From Haliotis asinina (Eukaryota; Mollusca; Gastropoda; Lepetellida; Haliotidae): a stretch of DNA of 64,000 nt. The notes beneath the pieces are model-generated. The model saw nothing but the letters and a program-made list of their open reading frames with translations, searched no databases and was not told the DNA's origin. The stretch lies in contig NC_090288.1 in assembly GCF_037392515.1 (NCBI RefSeq), positions 10,709,969-10,773,968 of the forward strand, read 5' to 3'. Below are positions 1 to 11,199 of this stretch, one piece after another. Position 1 is the stretch's first letter, and the number at the start of each line of letters is the position of its first letter. The position numbers were made by a program, and so were the translations under genes.

Positions 1-61
1 CTCGCTTCTAATCGAAAAATATTTTTCATGTCTAATAGAATATCGCCACCATCAAAGGTAC

Positions 62-1012
62 ACTCTAATTTCCTCACGTGGGTGTGCTCTCATAATTGGT
101 ACACCAGGTTCAATACTTACTCACGTGAAATATGTGATAGCGCCACTCGTGGTATTCAGGTCGTTCTTCGCTTCCACTGCCCCTGCTAGCTTCCGGTTGA
201 ATGGAGTGATGGAACACGAATAAGCAGATATTACAAAGAAATACCATCTTGCCAAGAGTTATCCATTCTCTTCCAACAGAGGTTACTCCTGTCATATCTT
301 CCTACGTAACCTCTGTTCTAGTACGGTCATATTTCCCGGCCATAGAGAAATCCCCTTGCGGCAGAAAATCGCAGCAGGAATTACCTCCCTTGTTACTATC
401 CAATCAGAACACGCGTTAAATAGACTTAGCTCCAATATGCCCCCATGGAGTTGGTTCATCAACGAGCGAAGGAAAGATTCGGTATTTCATGTTTAACTGA
501 AAGTCAGAAACTGGCAATAGAGAGTGCAGGGATCAATCGCCATGATGTGTTTGCAGAAACAAAAACTGGGAGTGGCAAGTTTCGGAAATTACCCAAATCT
601 TGCGAATGAACACTCTTGAAACAACGTCTCTGATTGCACAACTAAATCTGAAAGCCTCCAATCGCGAGTCTTGAACACTCGCACCATGAAAGGGCCGTAT
701 TAGAGGTTACGTAGGAAGATATGACAGCAGTAACCCCTGTGGGAAGAGAATGAGAGTTATCAGGATCCTGTTGGAGTTTATTTGTCTTATCTGTAGAAAT
801 TTCCTACCATTCATTCTACATAAAACACGTCTGACGTAATGAGCGAATGAAACAGAGGAGGTAACTGTAAGCACCCGTTGAACCGGAAGCTGGAAAGTCT
901 AATATACCACGGGTTGCGCTTAAAATGTTGAATAAAAACTATTTCACGTGAGTAATTTATCAACATGAAGATGGAAATGTGTGAGCACAACCCAGTGGAG
1001 AATTTAGTCTAA
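62..1012. repeat. Long inverted repeat (foldback) with about 250-bp arms
   Basis: The left arm (about 62-325) reads on the minus strand like the right arm (about 690-1012). Visible paired blocks include AGAGGTTACGTAGGAAGATA (right arm 702, left arm complement near 312), ACCGGAAGCT (right 890), ATTTCACGTGAGTAA (right 941, left near 130) and GAGCACA (right near 989, left near 88). A spacer of about 370 bp separates the arms. The arms have diverged by substitutions and indels. It could be a foldback transposon or an inverted duplication. No transposase is visible. Confidence 0.72.
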
Positions 1013-1852
1013 GCACGTTGAAAGAAAACGGAAAAGGTTTCCGCTAAAGGTATGTTCACTAGTTAGCCTATTCTGATCAGTGTAGATATTTTACTACACT
1101 GACAAAACATGCTTGTAATAATATTTATGCATGTTACGTACTGTGATATCGAACCAATTTAGTTGTCTGTAATTTTGACAAAATCCTGAGTGTTAACTGA
1201 ACATAAAATTTAATAATTTCCATTGACCGAAAACAGAGGACCATGAACTATAGCACACTGCCTCAGCAACTAGAGTCTGTAACACACCCTATATACCCAT
1301 TCATCCCTAGTTCACACCCACCCCTTCACAGCCCACACGTCATCCTTTCATACCTAGATTGCAGAAGACACATGAGGACATTTTTTTTATGAATAACAAC
1401 AGTTATAAGTTGTTCACTGGCCGCGAGGGGGGCATTGGCTCATGTACATATCCTCGAGGTGTGTTTATGTTAATGTTACTCGAGCCCTCAAGCACCAGAA
1501 GAGTTCGGAACTCCCAGCGGTGTACATTCAAAATAATACATCGCCTGTAAGTACATTGGTACATTGAAAATAATAGTATAGCGCTTAGCCAATCGGAAAG
1601 CGACATTCATGGGTGAGGTAAGATAATAATTGTTAAAACAACTGTGTCAAGGACTTCGTGTTAACTGTTGATTAAGGACCACATTTACTTATGACAAAAT
1701 ATCCTTTGTAAATTAGTATGAGTTGTCATATGTATCTCTAATTCACTTGACCCACAAAACAACGCCCTGTAAGAATCGAGTATTTTGTATAAGAAACCTG
1801 GCTTGTGCATCATATCGAGGTATGAACCAAATCCTCGAAACCCCCAGCTACG
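1013..1852. other. Non-coding 3' flank of lectin gene 1, paralogous to about 37.2 kb
   Basis: I see no convincing gene here. The stretch around 1020-1220 shares ordered words with 37180-37400, including CACTAGTTAGCCT, CTTGCAATAATATT.AT, GTGATATCGA and TGAACATAA. Because 37.2 kb lies at a similar distance below the lectin pseudogene, this looks like the shared 3' flank of a duplicated unit. Confidence 0.5.
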
Positions 1853-2082
1853 TCAAACATCTTTCTCGCAAATATAGAACTTTGTTTCCAGCATCTTTCT
1901 GTCTTGCCACTGAAAGGCATTGTCAACTTTGCTCGCCACAAGGTAGTCTCTCTCTGGTGTGATATTCTTCGGGAAACCTGGGCTCCAAGCGAAATACGCC
2001 ACTTGTTGACCGTCGTGGTATACCCACTGCCCCTCATTGACCGCATCCGATCCATCGATGAAGTAGCTAGTTGTTCTACTAT
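1853..2082 (-). CDS. Gene 1 exon 3: C-terminal half of the CTLD
   Basis: This exon follows a polypyrimidine tract and CAG acceptor at 2083-2085 and ends at a TGA/TAG-type stop at 1853. It encodes the segment from SRTTSYFIDGSD to YICEKDV. The usual CTLD 'WIGL' position reads YFIDG, followed by EGQWVYHDG and FAWSPGFPKN. The final Cys in YICEK closes the main disulfide. Confidence 0.85.
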
Positions 2083-5000
2083 CTGAAAAAAAATGAAAGT
2101 ATAGTGTCGGGACGACTTTGGAAAATAAAATGTGCCGTATCGCCAAAATTTATCTGGTGGTAGTACTTATTTTAAGTCCTCCATTCATAGAATATTCACA
2201 CATTCTTGCCCTTGGGTGATGGTTTGGACGACAATGCCGACTACATGTCCTTTTTGCACTGGTATTCTAAGTTTACGTTTCTACTAACAGAACACTGACA
2301 CATTAAATGGAAGTGGGATCAGACTGTTCAGTCATCATGCGCTCCTCAAATCGGTTCCTACAATAACATTATTAAATACCTCCCTTTACCAGATTAATGC
2401 TATTTTAACACGTTTTCGCCAGGCGCCATATCAGAAACTAGCTTGCCCAATCCTTTTTCAGATCGCCACATAAAATCTGCTTTGTCGACGTAGTTCCCAT
2501 AACCAGTTTTGCATGTGATCTTTATATGTTTGCATGGAGCGTGAACGAATGAAATAGTTGCAGACTTTGCTTCATACATTGCTCTGGTTGATGAAGTGTT
2601 CAAATGCGAAAAATCACTTAATGCAGCAGCCATGTAGGATTTAATGTTCCGAACGCTCCGGTTTTAGTATAGTGTAAATTTTTAATTAGTGCATTTTCAA
2701 AAGAATTAGATTCGTTAAACGATTTGTAATGTTAAGTCTAACATGTTTTTAGTATTTTTGTCACTTTATTGTATCATGGATAAACGCCAGTGGCTAGGGC
2801 CTATTGAGGTAGCAAGAGTAACACCATGCCTATTTGATTGGTAACACTTTCAAGGAATGTGGCTCAATTGAATTCACTAATATCTCGAATGCCTCGGCGA
2901 GTGTAAGCAAAATTGTGGATTCAAAAGCGTTCATGCTACCATACGTAGCTGGACAATTGTATAGCTGCCATATTTGCAATTATTTTTTTCAAACAAAGAC
3001 AAGCAGATTTCAGATGGTTGAAGGTCTTCACTAGATTGATCTTTGAAACATGAAACATTCATAAAGCTCTGCTCCGGAAACCAGTAAATCCATACTGATT
3101 CGATTTCGAGTCAAGCTGATGTAAACATAGACAAGTAATCAGCTTGATCGCTCAAGTGAAACGACTGCTTCATTAACTTAATGGTAAAACGTAGAGAATT
3201 TACTTTTATATAATGTGGAGCTAGTTTATTAGTCGATTAGGCCTCATTAAGTCAAATTGCAGTGTGTGTCTGTCACCTAATCAGTTACACTGGTGCATTT
3301 GAAAGGTTCCTTTTCTGAAAGAGAGACTCTATCTCGCATCCTGTCACGCATTCAAGAATTAAACTCCCACCTGAAGAGGCTGTAACTTGTTTTACAAAGT
3401 GACTCTGCTTGTCTGGACTGTCAATTACAAGGAAGTGCTCTCCCCTTGAAGTACAGTCCGCACGACCCTCGGTGTAAAGGATCTTGTTAAGATGAAGCTG
3501 ATAGCAGAAGTTTAGGAGGCGGTTGTGGATGTAACTGGGCGGACAAGCACCTGTGGCAGACAAGACTGGTTATCATCCGTAGTGTGTTAGTTGTATTCTT
3601 TGACGCTTTCATTATTGCATATATAGTATCGTTACAATGTGGGTGAGATATTGCCGATGTCAGGGTAAACATTAAGTCACTCAATCAATCAATCAATCTC
3701 TCCAGATATACGGGCACCAGTGAAGAGTCACATTCTTGTGGTAGGTGCTGGGTAACGTTAAGAGCTCTTCAAACCACGTATGGACCCGGGTCAATTAGGT
3801 CCATAGCACCCCAGTGCTGGTCAGAAGGAGCGACTGACTGGGGCAACCTGTTTTCCGTTGATTGCGCCCATGTGACGGTGGAGGACTTGTGGTTGGTGGT
3901 TGAGGGCAGTGAGAATCTGGAACCGAGTTCCTTTTGCCACACTACTTTGGCTCTTCTTCACCAAGACGAGTGGTAGAATCTGCCGGTCACGCTATAAACC
4001 CCAGTGATGATGCACCATCGTCTATTGGTTTGTAGTCGATACCTATTGCACAGACAGATTAAATCCCAATTTTTTCTTAATCTGTGTGATCCTATTCAAA
4101 TGTTTTCTGATGAATTAAATATGATTGCTTATGATTTCATTCACACGTTGTCTATGATTCCACACAATCGCGTGCCACGGTTTACTATTGACTGCAAACA
4201 AGCTCGGGAAAACGCAGAAAAATATTTCCGTCGGCACCCAACAGTCCATAACTTAAACCAATATAGAATTTCAAACGCTAAGGCGCGTCGTATATTTGAA
4301 CAAAATATACAAACTCACATTTCTAGGGTATGGAATATGGTGAAGAAGCAAGCAAGGCAAAGGTTCCAAATGTAGTGCATACCATCGTGCCTCTCTTTTA
4401 ACAGAGGCATCTGACATTGCCAACAAACCAGTTGAAAAGTTCAACTTAGCTAAGCAATCCTCCTCATGTCATTATTCACCAACATTTCAGATATTAAAAA
4501 CCCAGCAAGAACAAAAGAAAATTAGGTTTAACCGAGATATTAGGGAGGATTCTAATAAAAATTGTTCCTTTCATGGGCATCATGCTGCCCTTGAGCAAGC
4601 TCATGACACTGCTTCAGGAGACCTTAATATTCATTATCAGCTCCTTACACATTAACCTGAATCATGACTAGAAACACTGAATCTTTTGACAGCATCTGGA
4701 CTGCTTGCAAATTCCCATTATCATTCCTATTCCTAAACGTGGCCGGGATCATACGGATCCATCTAATTACAGACCAATTTCTTTAACTAGCTGTGTTAAC
4801 AGACAATGTAACGCATGGTATGGTTAATAATAGTCTTTTCGGTACCTAAAAACCTACAACGTCACATTGAATGTCTGCCTCACGTATTCACTGTGGTTTC
4901 CGCACAAATGGTAGTGCCATCGTTCATTTGATATGCTTACAATTTTTTCAAAAGTTCAGAAATTCCATGCTTAATACACATGATGTATCGATTTTTTGCG

Positions 5001-8000
5001 ATCGTGAAAATGGGAAATATATTGTCTTGGGAAACATATGCATACTATTGAAAGGCAACTGCTGTTGTGTTCACATACAATAAATATATAAATAAATAAA
5101 TGATGTCTTGAAAACGGTTTTAATTTATTTTTTTTTTAATCCAAACCTAATGGTATACATTTTCAAAGAAAATATTGAAGAGCATAAAAACCCTGAACTG
5201 TCTCTAAATGGCACTCTGAATGTTGTAAAGGAGGCCAAGTTCTCGGGTTTAATTTTTAATCACATTTAACGTTTCTGCCACACATCAACACGTGAGGCAC
5301 TATTTAAAGTGAGTGATCTTAGTTCTGCGCCGCACCCAGCAATATTCAAGGTATATGGCAGCGGTTTGTAAATAATCGAATCTGGACCAGACAATCCAGT
5401 GATCAACAACATGAGCATCGTTCTGCGCAATTGGGAACAGATGACATGTGTCAAACAAGTCGCATCCGATCCCGTTAGTTGCATCTTACGACAGAGTCGC
5501 CTTTTATGGCAAGCATGGGTTGCTGAAGGCCTATTCTACCCCGGAACCTTCACGAGTAGTTGACTAATTGAAAGTCGTGTCCAGTCGTAAGTGGGGAGGG
5601 GGATCCAGCTACCCTCCTACAAAGTTACTGGTCATTGGTCCGTCCGAAACATGATTACGGCTCTGTCGTACAAGCTGGAATCTGCAAAGCAACCGAAAAC
5701 TTTAAATTCTGTTCACCACCAAGATCTAACACTTTGTCTTGGTTCCTTTCGAACGTCACCTCTCGACAGCCTTTAAGTGGAGGCCGATTTAAAATGTACT
5801 TTACAATATATAACAAAATTATATTGCAAAGAGTCACACCCGACATTAACTCTGTCTGTGTCATTGAGTCAAGAACATGTAATCCAATCACATTTTTTTC
5901 AGATTTTTTCCTTTTTTCAGGCTACAAACGGTCTTTCTTGCGAAATTCCCCTTTTAATTGAAATTATTGTTACCTAGCCACGTTGGAATTTCTCATCATA
6001 GCTAATCACTTCTTATTCCATATTCTGTTTACAAAGCTAGCATCTGAACATACATCTGATGCAAACGAAGTGGGACACCCAAGCTGGCATGAATAAATTA
6101 CATGAAATATATTTGTTGCACCGCGTTGAGCTGTCAGGCCAGATTTGAGGGGGTCATTATGCAGCGATGTCGCATTGTGATACGCGGTATACACACGAAT
6201 ACGTATTGAAAGGTGAAGATCTGTTTTGCATCCCTTGTGATGAAAAATCCCGGTCAAGCATGTCCTGCTTGACTGAATTGATTTGCCCATCACAAGAGAT
6301 AGATATGTCAAAACAGTTAGGGATTTTGTGTGTAAATATAAATTATCATAGAATAGAATTACTTGATAAATTTTGAATAATACTTTTTGTAAATACTTAA
6401 TGATGCTTGAAAGATAATAGCAGAAATTAGAAACTGTGATTGTTAATGGCTGTATCCCCAAAGGATAAGTAAGTCCCAAACCTTTCAAAGCTGCACGAAA
6501 TGACGTGTTCAAGGAATGACAAAATGCTAGTGACCTTTCTATGTATATTTAATACTTGATGCACACCATTAACATATAAATAACACATGCCTCCCTCTGG
6601 AATGCTCCGTGTGTGTTGCCTGGGACTTGTTGGGCAGTAGGATGTAAGAGGATACATGAACCCTTGTACTTCGGTGTGGATGGTGTAAGTCTGCAGGAAC
6701 CATTTAGGCGAGGAGTAGAATGCCCCTCTGCATATAGAATGCCCACTTCACAGAGCAGTTCCAAGATCTGCCTTGTAGCGAAGATGAGAATCTTGTCAAC
6801 ATCTCCATGGTCAGGTATCAGGAACTGCTTGCTGGTGTCATCTAGTAACTAGAATCCTCTTCTGACTCTTTCTATATAGCAACAAATGATGGGATAAACT
6901 GGAGATAGTCCTCACGGAAAACGTGAGCATTATTCCGCAAAGTTCGTACATCGTCGTTATTGGCGTTGTCTCAGAATTAATGGAGTGCTGGGACAACGGA
7001 CACCCCCTTTAGGGAACCTAGCCTTTTCGTTAGACTCAACGGTTCAATGATTATGGATATTAGGCGACGGTTGTAAAACAAAACAACAGGAACTTTTGAC
7101 GAAGCGGGTATGCACCGTTGTTCCTAATTATGGAGTGGACCGGACCAAACTGACCCTTCAGATTATAGACCACTTTTGCTATCTAGCTGCCCTTTGTATT
7201 TAACAGATCAATGATCTATAATGATTAATTTGGTACATGCAAATCTACTTACTGACATACAATGTGGTTTCGGTTAAAAGAGAAGTACAATTAATCATCC
7301 TTTTAGTGAAGTATTTACTTATATTTATATCACACACATATTAAAGGAATGGAAAAAACATAATTCTTGGGCTTAATTTTTATGAGCACTCGGACTTTTC
7401 ACCTCATGTTACTTAATGCTATGTAAATAATAAATGCCTTACTGCCGCTGTTTTGCTGAAAGGTGTCTCTAATACGTAGAGGGCATAAGAACCCTGCTTA
7501 TCATAGACTACCAGGTAATTATGTTTTCATAGCTGTGACAAACGTCATATAAACAACTCTTAAATACATTAATAAACACCCTAAACATAACATCGTTGCA
7601 GATTCTCTTTCGTGCATTAGAGCTATAATAACTCTTTGTACTTTTTCTCAAAATAATCGAACTGTATAATGAACTTGCTTCGGGCCAACACGACATTGTC
7701 CTCTGTTGGTTTCCCAACTGTGTAGGACTGGAGGGATCGTGTAAATCCAGCTAGGTTGCATGAAGGTACCAAATTACTGTAGGTTAACATGGTCACTAGA
7801 ACGGTGATCTACTTTCGGTTCCTGGTGATCTCTATCCCGTTATGATATCGTAATGTCAATCCAATTTGTATAATTGTACAGCTACATGCTAGTTTCAATC
7901 TTCTACCTGTGAATCTAGTTATTTCTATCATATAATTGCTTTTATTAGGAATTTATATCTTTTAAAGGCTCAGGCATGTAATTTGGAATAAGTTATACTC

Positions 8001-8421
8001 ACAAAGTACATAAATAGACAATGTTTTTTCGAAAGTGGTCAGATGTAACTGTCATATGTTAAGTACAGATTTAACCACTAGAATCAACAAATTTTGAATT
8101 AGGATTATACTTACCTGCGGTAAGACTGTAATACACTGTTCCCGCCTCCTCTTGTCCGTCCAGGGGCGACATGAACACCACATCATGAAGCTGACACCGT
8201 CGATGTTGTGATCTGTAGAATACAGACACACACGCCTCGGTCATAAGGCACAGCGACACACATTCAACATCGCTTCCGATGTTGGAAACTTCAGATAGGA
8301 TGTTGGTTGTCATAATGACATTTGTGAAACTGTCCCACTTGTTTCCAAAACCGGCCTTGAGTAAAGGCGACACTCGGGTTACAAGATATGTCAGTATGAG
8401 AGTGATCATACTGAACTCCAT
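1853..8421 (-). CDS. Secreted PAN/apple plus C-type-lectin-like protein, gene 1 (3 coding exons)
   Basis: The coding exons are 8421-8115, 3550-3371 and 2082-1853 (307+180+230 nt), giving 238 aa and a stop. All junctions are phase 1, with GT..AG sites seen at each (donor CAG|GTAAGT, acceptor CCACAG|G, donor CAG|GTGGGA, acceptor TTTTCAG|AT). Residues 1 to about 19 form a signal peptide. A PAN/apple-like module carries Cys54, 58, 64 and 76 (C-x3-C-x5-C-x11-C). A long-form CTLD follows, with Cys105/Cys118 and Cys135/Cys234 as likely disulfides. The usual second core disulfide is absent (Tyr209 and Leu227 occupy the expected region), and neither EPN/QPD nor WND is present, so canonical calcium-dependent sugar binding is unlikely. 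From family knowledge, such secreted CTLD proteins act in recognition or adhesion; the ligand is unknown. A paralogue lies at 61062-56631. Intron 1 (4.6 kb) is full of decayed LINE sequence. Confidence 0.85.
3371..3550 (-). CDS. Gene 1 exon 2: N-terminal half of the CTLD
   Basis: The exon is 180 nt, flanked by a CCACAG acceptor and a GTGGGA donor. It encodes ACPPSYIHNRLLNFC through the helix segment YTEGRADCTSRGEHF and IDSPDKQ, which is the classic CTLD start (Cys, Tyr, Cys, then a helix with A.DC...G..L). The length is identical to the equivalent exon at 58136-58315. Confidence 0.87.
3585..3703 (+). mobile_element. LINE 3' tail fragment, joined head-to-tail to the next LINE
   Basis: The sequence GATATTGCCGATGT..GGGTAAACATTAA followed by (TCAA)n is the 3' end of the local LINE family (compare 32745-32795). 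The LINE 5' end begins immediately after it, near 3704. It lies about 35 bp above the exon 2 acceptor of gene 1. Confidence 0.6.
3704..6530 (+). mobile_element. Old, internally deleted LINE copy in intron 1 of gene 1
   Basis: The 5' untranslated part (GTAGGTGCTGGGTAACG..GACCCGGGT, about 3740-3800) matches 26690 and 38200. It jumps directly into ORF2 sequence near 4060 (FSDELN.IA, then KQAREN.EKYFRRHPTVHNL). Reverse-transcriptase scraps follow at 4560-5080, thumb-like sequence at 5590-5770, the terminal CIPCDE motif near 6225, and the 3' UTR start near 6430. Stops and frameshifts are numerous and the endonuclease is missing. A SINE A interrupts it at 5309-5557. Confidence 0.68.
5309..5557 (+). 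mobile_element. SINE-like family A copy (antisense orientation)
   Basis: The sequence runs from GTGAGTGATCTTAG through CCGCACCCAGCAATATTCA, TCTGGACCAGACAATCCAGT, GATCAACAACATGAGCATCG and GGGTTGCTGAAGGCCTATTC to CCTTCACG. The same ordered blocks recur at more than ten places in this window. It splits LINE ORF2 sequence. Confidence 0.75.
6531..7129. other. Intron 1 sequence without recognised feature
   Basis: I see no supported gene or named repeat in this part of intron 1. Short open frames exist on both strands but carry no recognisable motif. Confidence 0.4.
7130..7900 (+). mobile_element. Second decayed LINE fragment in intron 1 of gene 1
   Basis: Reverse-transcriptase remnants read ACATACAATGTGGTTTCGGTT (7255) and CTTGGGCTTAATTTTTATGA (7365). 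The 3' UTR words GTGTAAATCCAGCTAGG, CATGGTCACTAG.ACGGTGATCTAC and GGTTCCTGGTGATCT follow (7735-7835). These line up in order with LINE copy 2. It is heavily mutated. Confidence 0.6.
8115..8421 (-). CDS. Gene 1 exon 1: signal peptide and PAN/apple-like domain
   Basis: The exon starts at an ATG with a hydrophobic leader (MITLILTYLVTRV) and ends at CAG|GTAAGTAT. Four cysteines spaced C-x3-C-x5-C-x11-C, then CQLHD and FMSPLDG, match a PAN/apple-like core and recur almost unchanged in the exon at 60729-61062. No TATA box could be assigned with confidence upstream. Confidence 0.83.
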
Positions 8422-8499
8422 AGTTTAGTGGACGTCGTTCTTCTGTTACCGAGATCGAGCAAGTGATCCCTTCACCGATGTGCTGGCACGTTATTTCGA

Positions 8500-10370
8500 T
8501 CACAACGGCTTAATAGCAAACGCTGATTGGTACTCGGTCAACTTTCGTATGAGGTTAGATGGTGTAAAATGAACAGAAATCCTACTGATTTGAATATCAT
8601 TGCATGTAAATTGTAACACGTATTCAGGTTCTCATACAAGACATGGCCTAAGATTGCACACTGTCAGCTACCTATGCATAATGTGCTTGTCAATATCAAG
8701 TGACACATGACAAGTTGTATTTAAATGCACGCTTTTAAGTCTTCACGTCAATGACCATATAGTGACACAAAATAAAATGAACGTGACGTGTAATATTCTT
8801 CTGTTTATACATAGAAAAAATCCTCTGGAACTCTACACGTGTATGTTCACAACCGTTTTCGTCTCTTATGCATATTGTAAGGGGTATGCAGTTTGTGTTG
8901 TATAGACGAATGACTACATCAATAGCATCAATGAACGTATATTGGTTAAATGCATACTGCGACATGCAAATGAGGGCATGTATATATTGTCGCGTGGATA
9001 ATTCTTTTCGTTACGTGTTGATTTTATGCCTGATGCAATCATTGCTACTGCCACGCGATACTGTCCAAAGTAAGCAGGAAAGGAGCACCGTTGTTGCTAG
9101 TCTTCTGCACTCATTGTGTAAAGCAACTGTTCACAAAATATATGCATTTGAATAAGCTTTCCATTGGGACATGTTGTCCATTCAAAACATCATCAATTAC
9201 GTTTCACAGACAATGAAAGAAGGAAACAAAGGGCATTTGGCCACTTACTTTTGATGACAATGAAATCCCATGTATGAATCCTAGATCCACAAATATTTGG
9301 CATATTAAATTATTTGAGGCCAAAAAGGCACTGTAAACACATACTTCCTGATGTTGTATGGCGTATGCAGTTTGTGATGTGTCGACGAATGATGCACAAA
9401 TATTTGCCATATTTGATTATTTGAGGCCATCAAGACACTGTAAATACACATTTCTTGATAATGTCCATTTTAGAGAATCCATTCTTCAGAAAGCTTCACT
9501 AAGTGCATTTTGACCTTATTAGTGTCATGTGTCTTGACGCTGGCATATTTTATGTTGAATTGACGTCACGGGTGTACAAAACCAGTTTTCACTTTTTTTT
9601 GCCGTAACTTAGAGTGCAATCCATTACAAATATAACAACTGCATTTCTAGAATTGTTCTTGCATTTTGGAACACAATCAGACAAAGAGATTTTTCAAGGT
9701 GTCCATGATCTGGTTAAATGTGTCATCTCCATTCAGCACTCGGAACACCATAATTCTTTATGCATATTCTGACGATTCGCAATATTTCATTGACTTCTGT
9801 CGTACTAGAAATGCTAACAGATGCAGGGAGGAATATACACAACAGAGTTTGTAAATCATTAAGTGGTACATCATATATACCACATGCAGTCAATAGAGTT
9901 AATGGGTTTTATGCGTCAGTCTATTGTAGTGGTGTTAAAAATGTGCAGACCGTTTCTGGATTGATTGAACGATTTCCCAAGTTATTTTATGTCTCACTAG
10001 CATAAATTTGAAACCACTCCGTCTGCAACTTGGGAAAGTTGTTTGAGTATGACCAGGACCGATATTCGTTAGAATGAACATGAACCGGAAGTAATAGCAA
10101 TCGAGAAACCATACTTAGATGTCTATATCGGTCAAAATAAAAACCATTACGCATTTTTACAGCAGCGATTTTTGTTATTTTGCATTGTTCACATGCATCA
10201 ATATCGGCATTTTTCTTTGTTAAATATTTGAAGTGATTATTACAGGTATTTCTAGTTTGTACCAGTCCTGTAAAAGAAGGGCCTGAGTAGTCATTTGTTC
10301 ATTGCCATTTTACTCAATGTCCCGACTCAGTCAAATGGGGAGAGAAAAGGCACCAGTACACCACCTGATA
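8500..10370. other. 5' flank of gene 1 with an imperfect duplication
   Basis: No gene is supported. Around 9285-9360 and 9395-9470 the same motif recurs: CACAAATATTTG.CATAT, then TTATTTGAGGCCA, then CACTGTAAA.ACA, at a period near 109 bp. The rest is AT-rich and unassigned. Confidence 0.45.
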
Positions 10371-10373
10371 TAT

Positions 10374-10410
10374 CCACGTGACGTTAAATATTAACTCACT
10401 CACTCACTGA
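10374..10410 (+). mobile_element. Short LINE 3' tail
   Basis: CACGTGACGTTAAATATTAACTCACTCACTCACT has the same end as the LINE copy at 32795. Only the terminal part is clear; the upstream sequence is too diverged to assign. Confidence 0.5.
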
Positions 10411-10807
10411 TCTATCCACATGCCAAGTTTGGTGAATAAATGACGAATGTGCATGTCCGTTTTGATCCCCCACCCCAGATCGCGATGCGGGGGATTAAAG
10501 TACACTTAACAACATACAGTTGTTTTGACGACTCGATATCTGGCCCTTGATCGGGGATCAAATTAACCTGTGTAACAACGCCAAGCACGTCTGATTAATA
10601 CATGTATGTCTCTTTATATTTTCCTCTTACTCATTTGACACACGGAGCAATGATCGATGAAAATCGGATATTTGGCCTATACGAAGTCATGTCGCTGAAT
10701 TACACATTAATTATTCAGGTTGGACGATCTACAGCGGTTGCTGTTTGCAAAAATTGGTGTGCTACAAGACACCAAAGTATCGACTTTTTCCTTTAACCAA
10801 AATCAAC

Positions 10808-11025
10808 TATATCGAACATGTTTCGGAAACATAGGACTTCAGTGCCTTCCTGTCTTGCCACCGAAACCCATTGGCCTTGCTAACCATGGCAATCTCTGCA
10901 TGCTATTGAATTAGACGATAAACCTTGAACCTAAGTAAAACAGGTCGCTGATCGACTGTCGTGGTAACACTGTCCTTCTGTTCTAGTATCTGTCCTATCG
11001 ATGAAGTAGCTGGATACTGTACTGT
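10808..11025 (-). pseudogene. Relic of CTLD exon 3 (fourth family member)
   Basis: On the minus strand from 11025 the sequence reads D-S-T-V-SSYFIDRTDTRTEGQCYHD, matching the start of exon 3 in gene 1, and then hits a stop. The acceptor has decayed from CAG to CGG. Downstream words (AACATGTTTC, CTTCCTGTCTTGCCACCGAA) line up with 1855-1920. Intron homology continues to about 11170 (ATTTATCTGGTA, CATTCATAG.A). No matching exon 1 or 2 was found nearby. Confidence 0.75.
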
Positions 11026-11199
11026 CCGAAAAAAAGGTTAACGTAAGGAAACACTTTTGGACATAAACTTTCCATGTTATAAATATTTATCTGGTACCAT
11101 CGATCATTGTCAGTGGTTCATTCATAGCAGATTTACAGTTTTATGCCCTTCACAAATGGAGCCTGTATCTGATGACAGATGAAGAATGCCTAAAGGATT

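Noticed and set aside
8291..8503. Minus-strand frame of 70 codons overlapping gene 1 exon 1
   Set aside because: It is out of frame with the signal peptide/PAN reading frame and has no motif.
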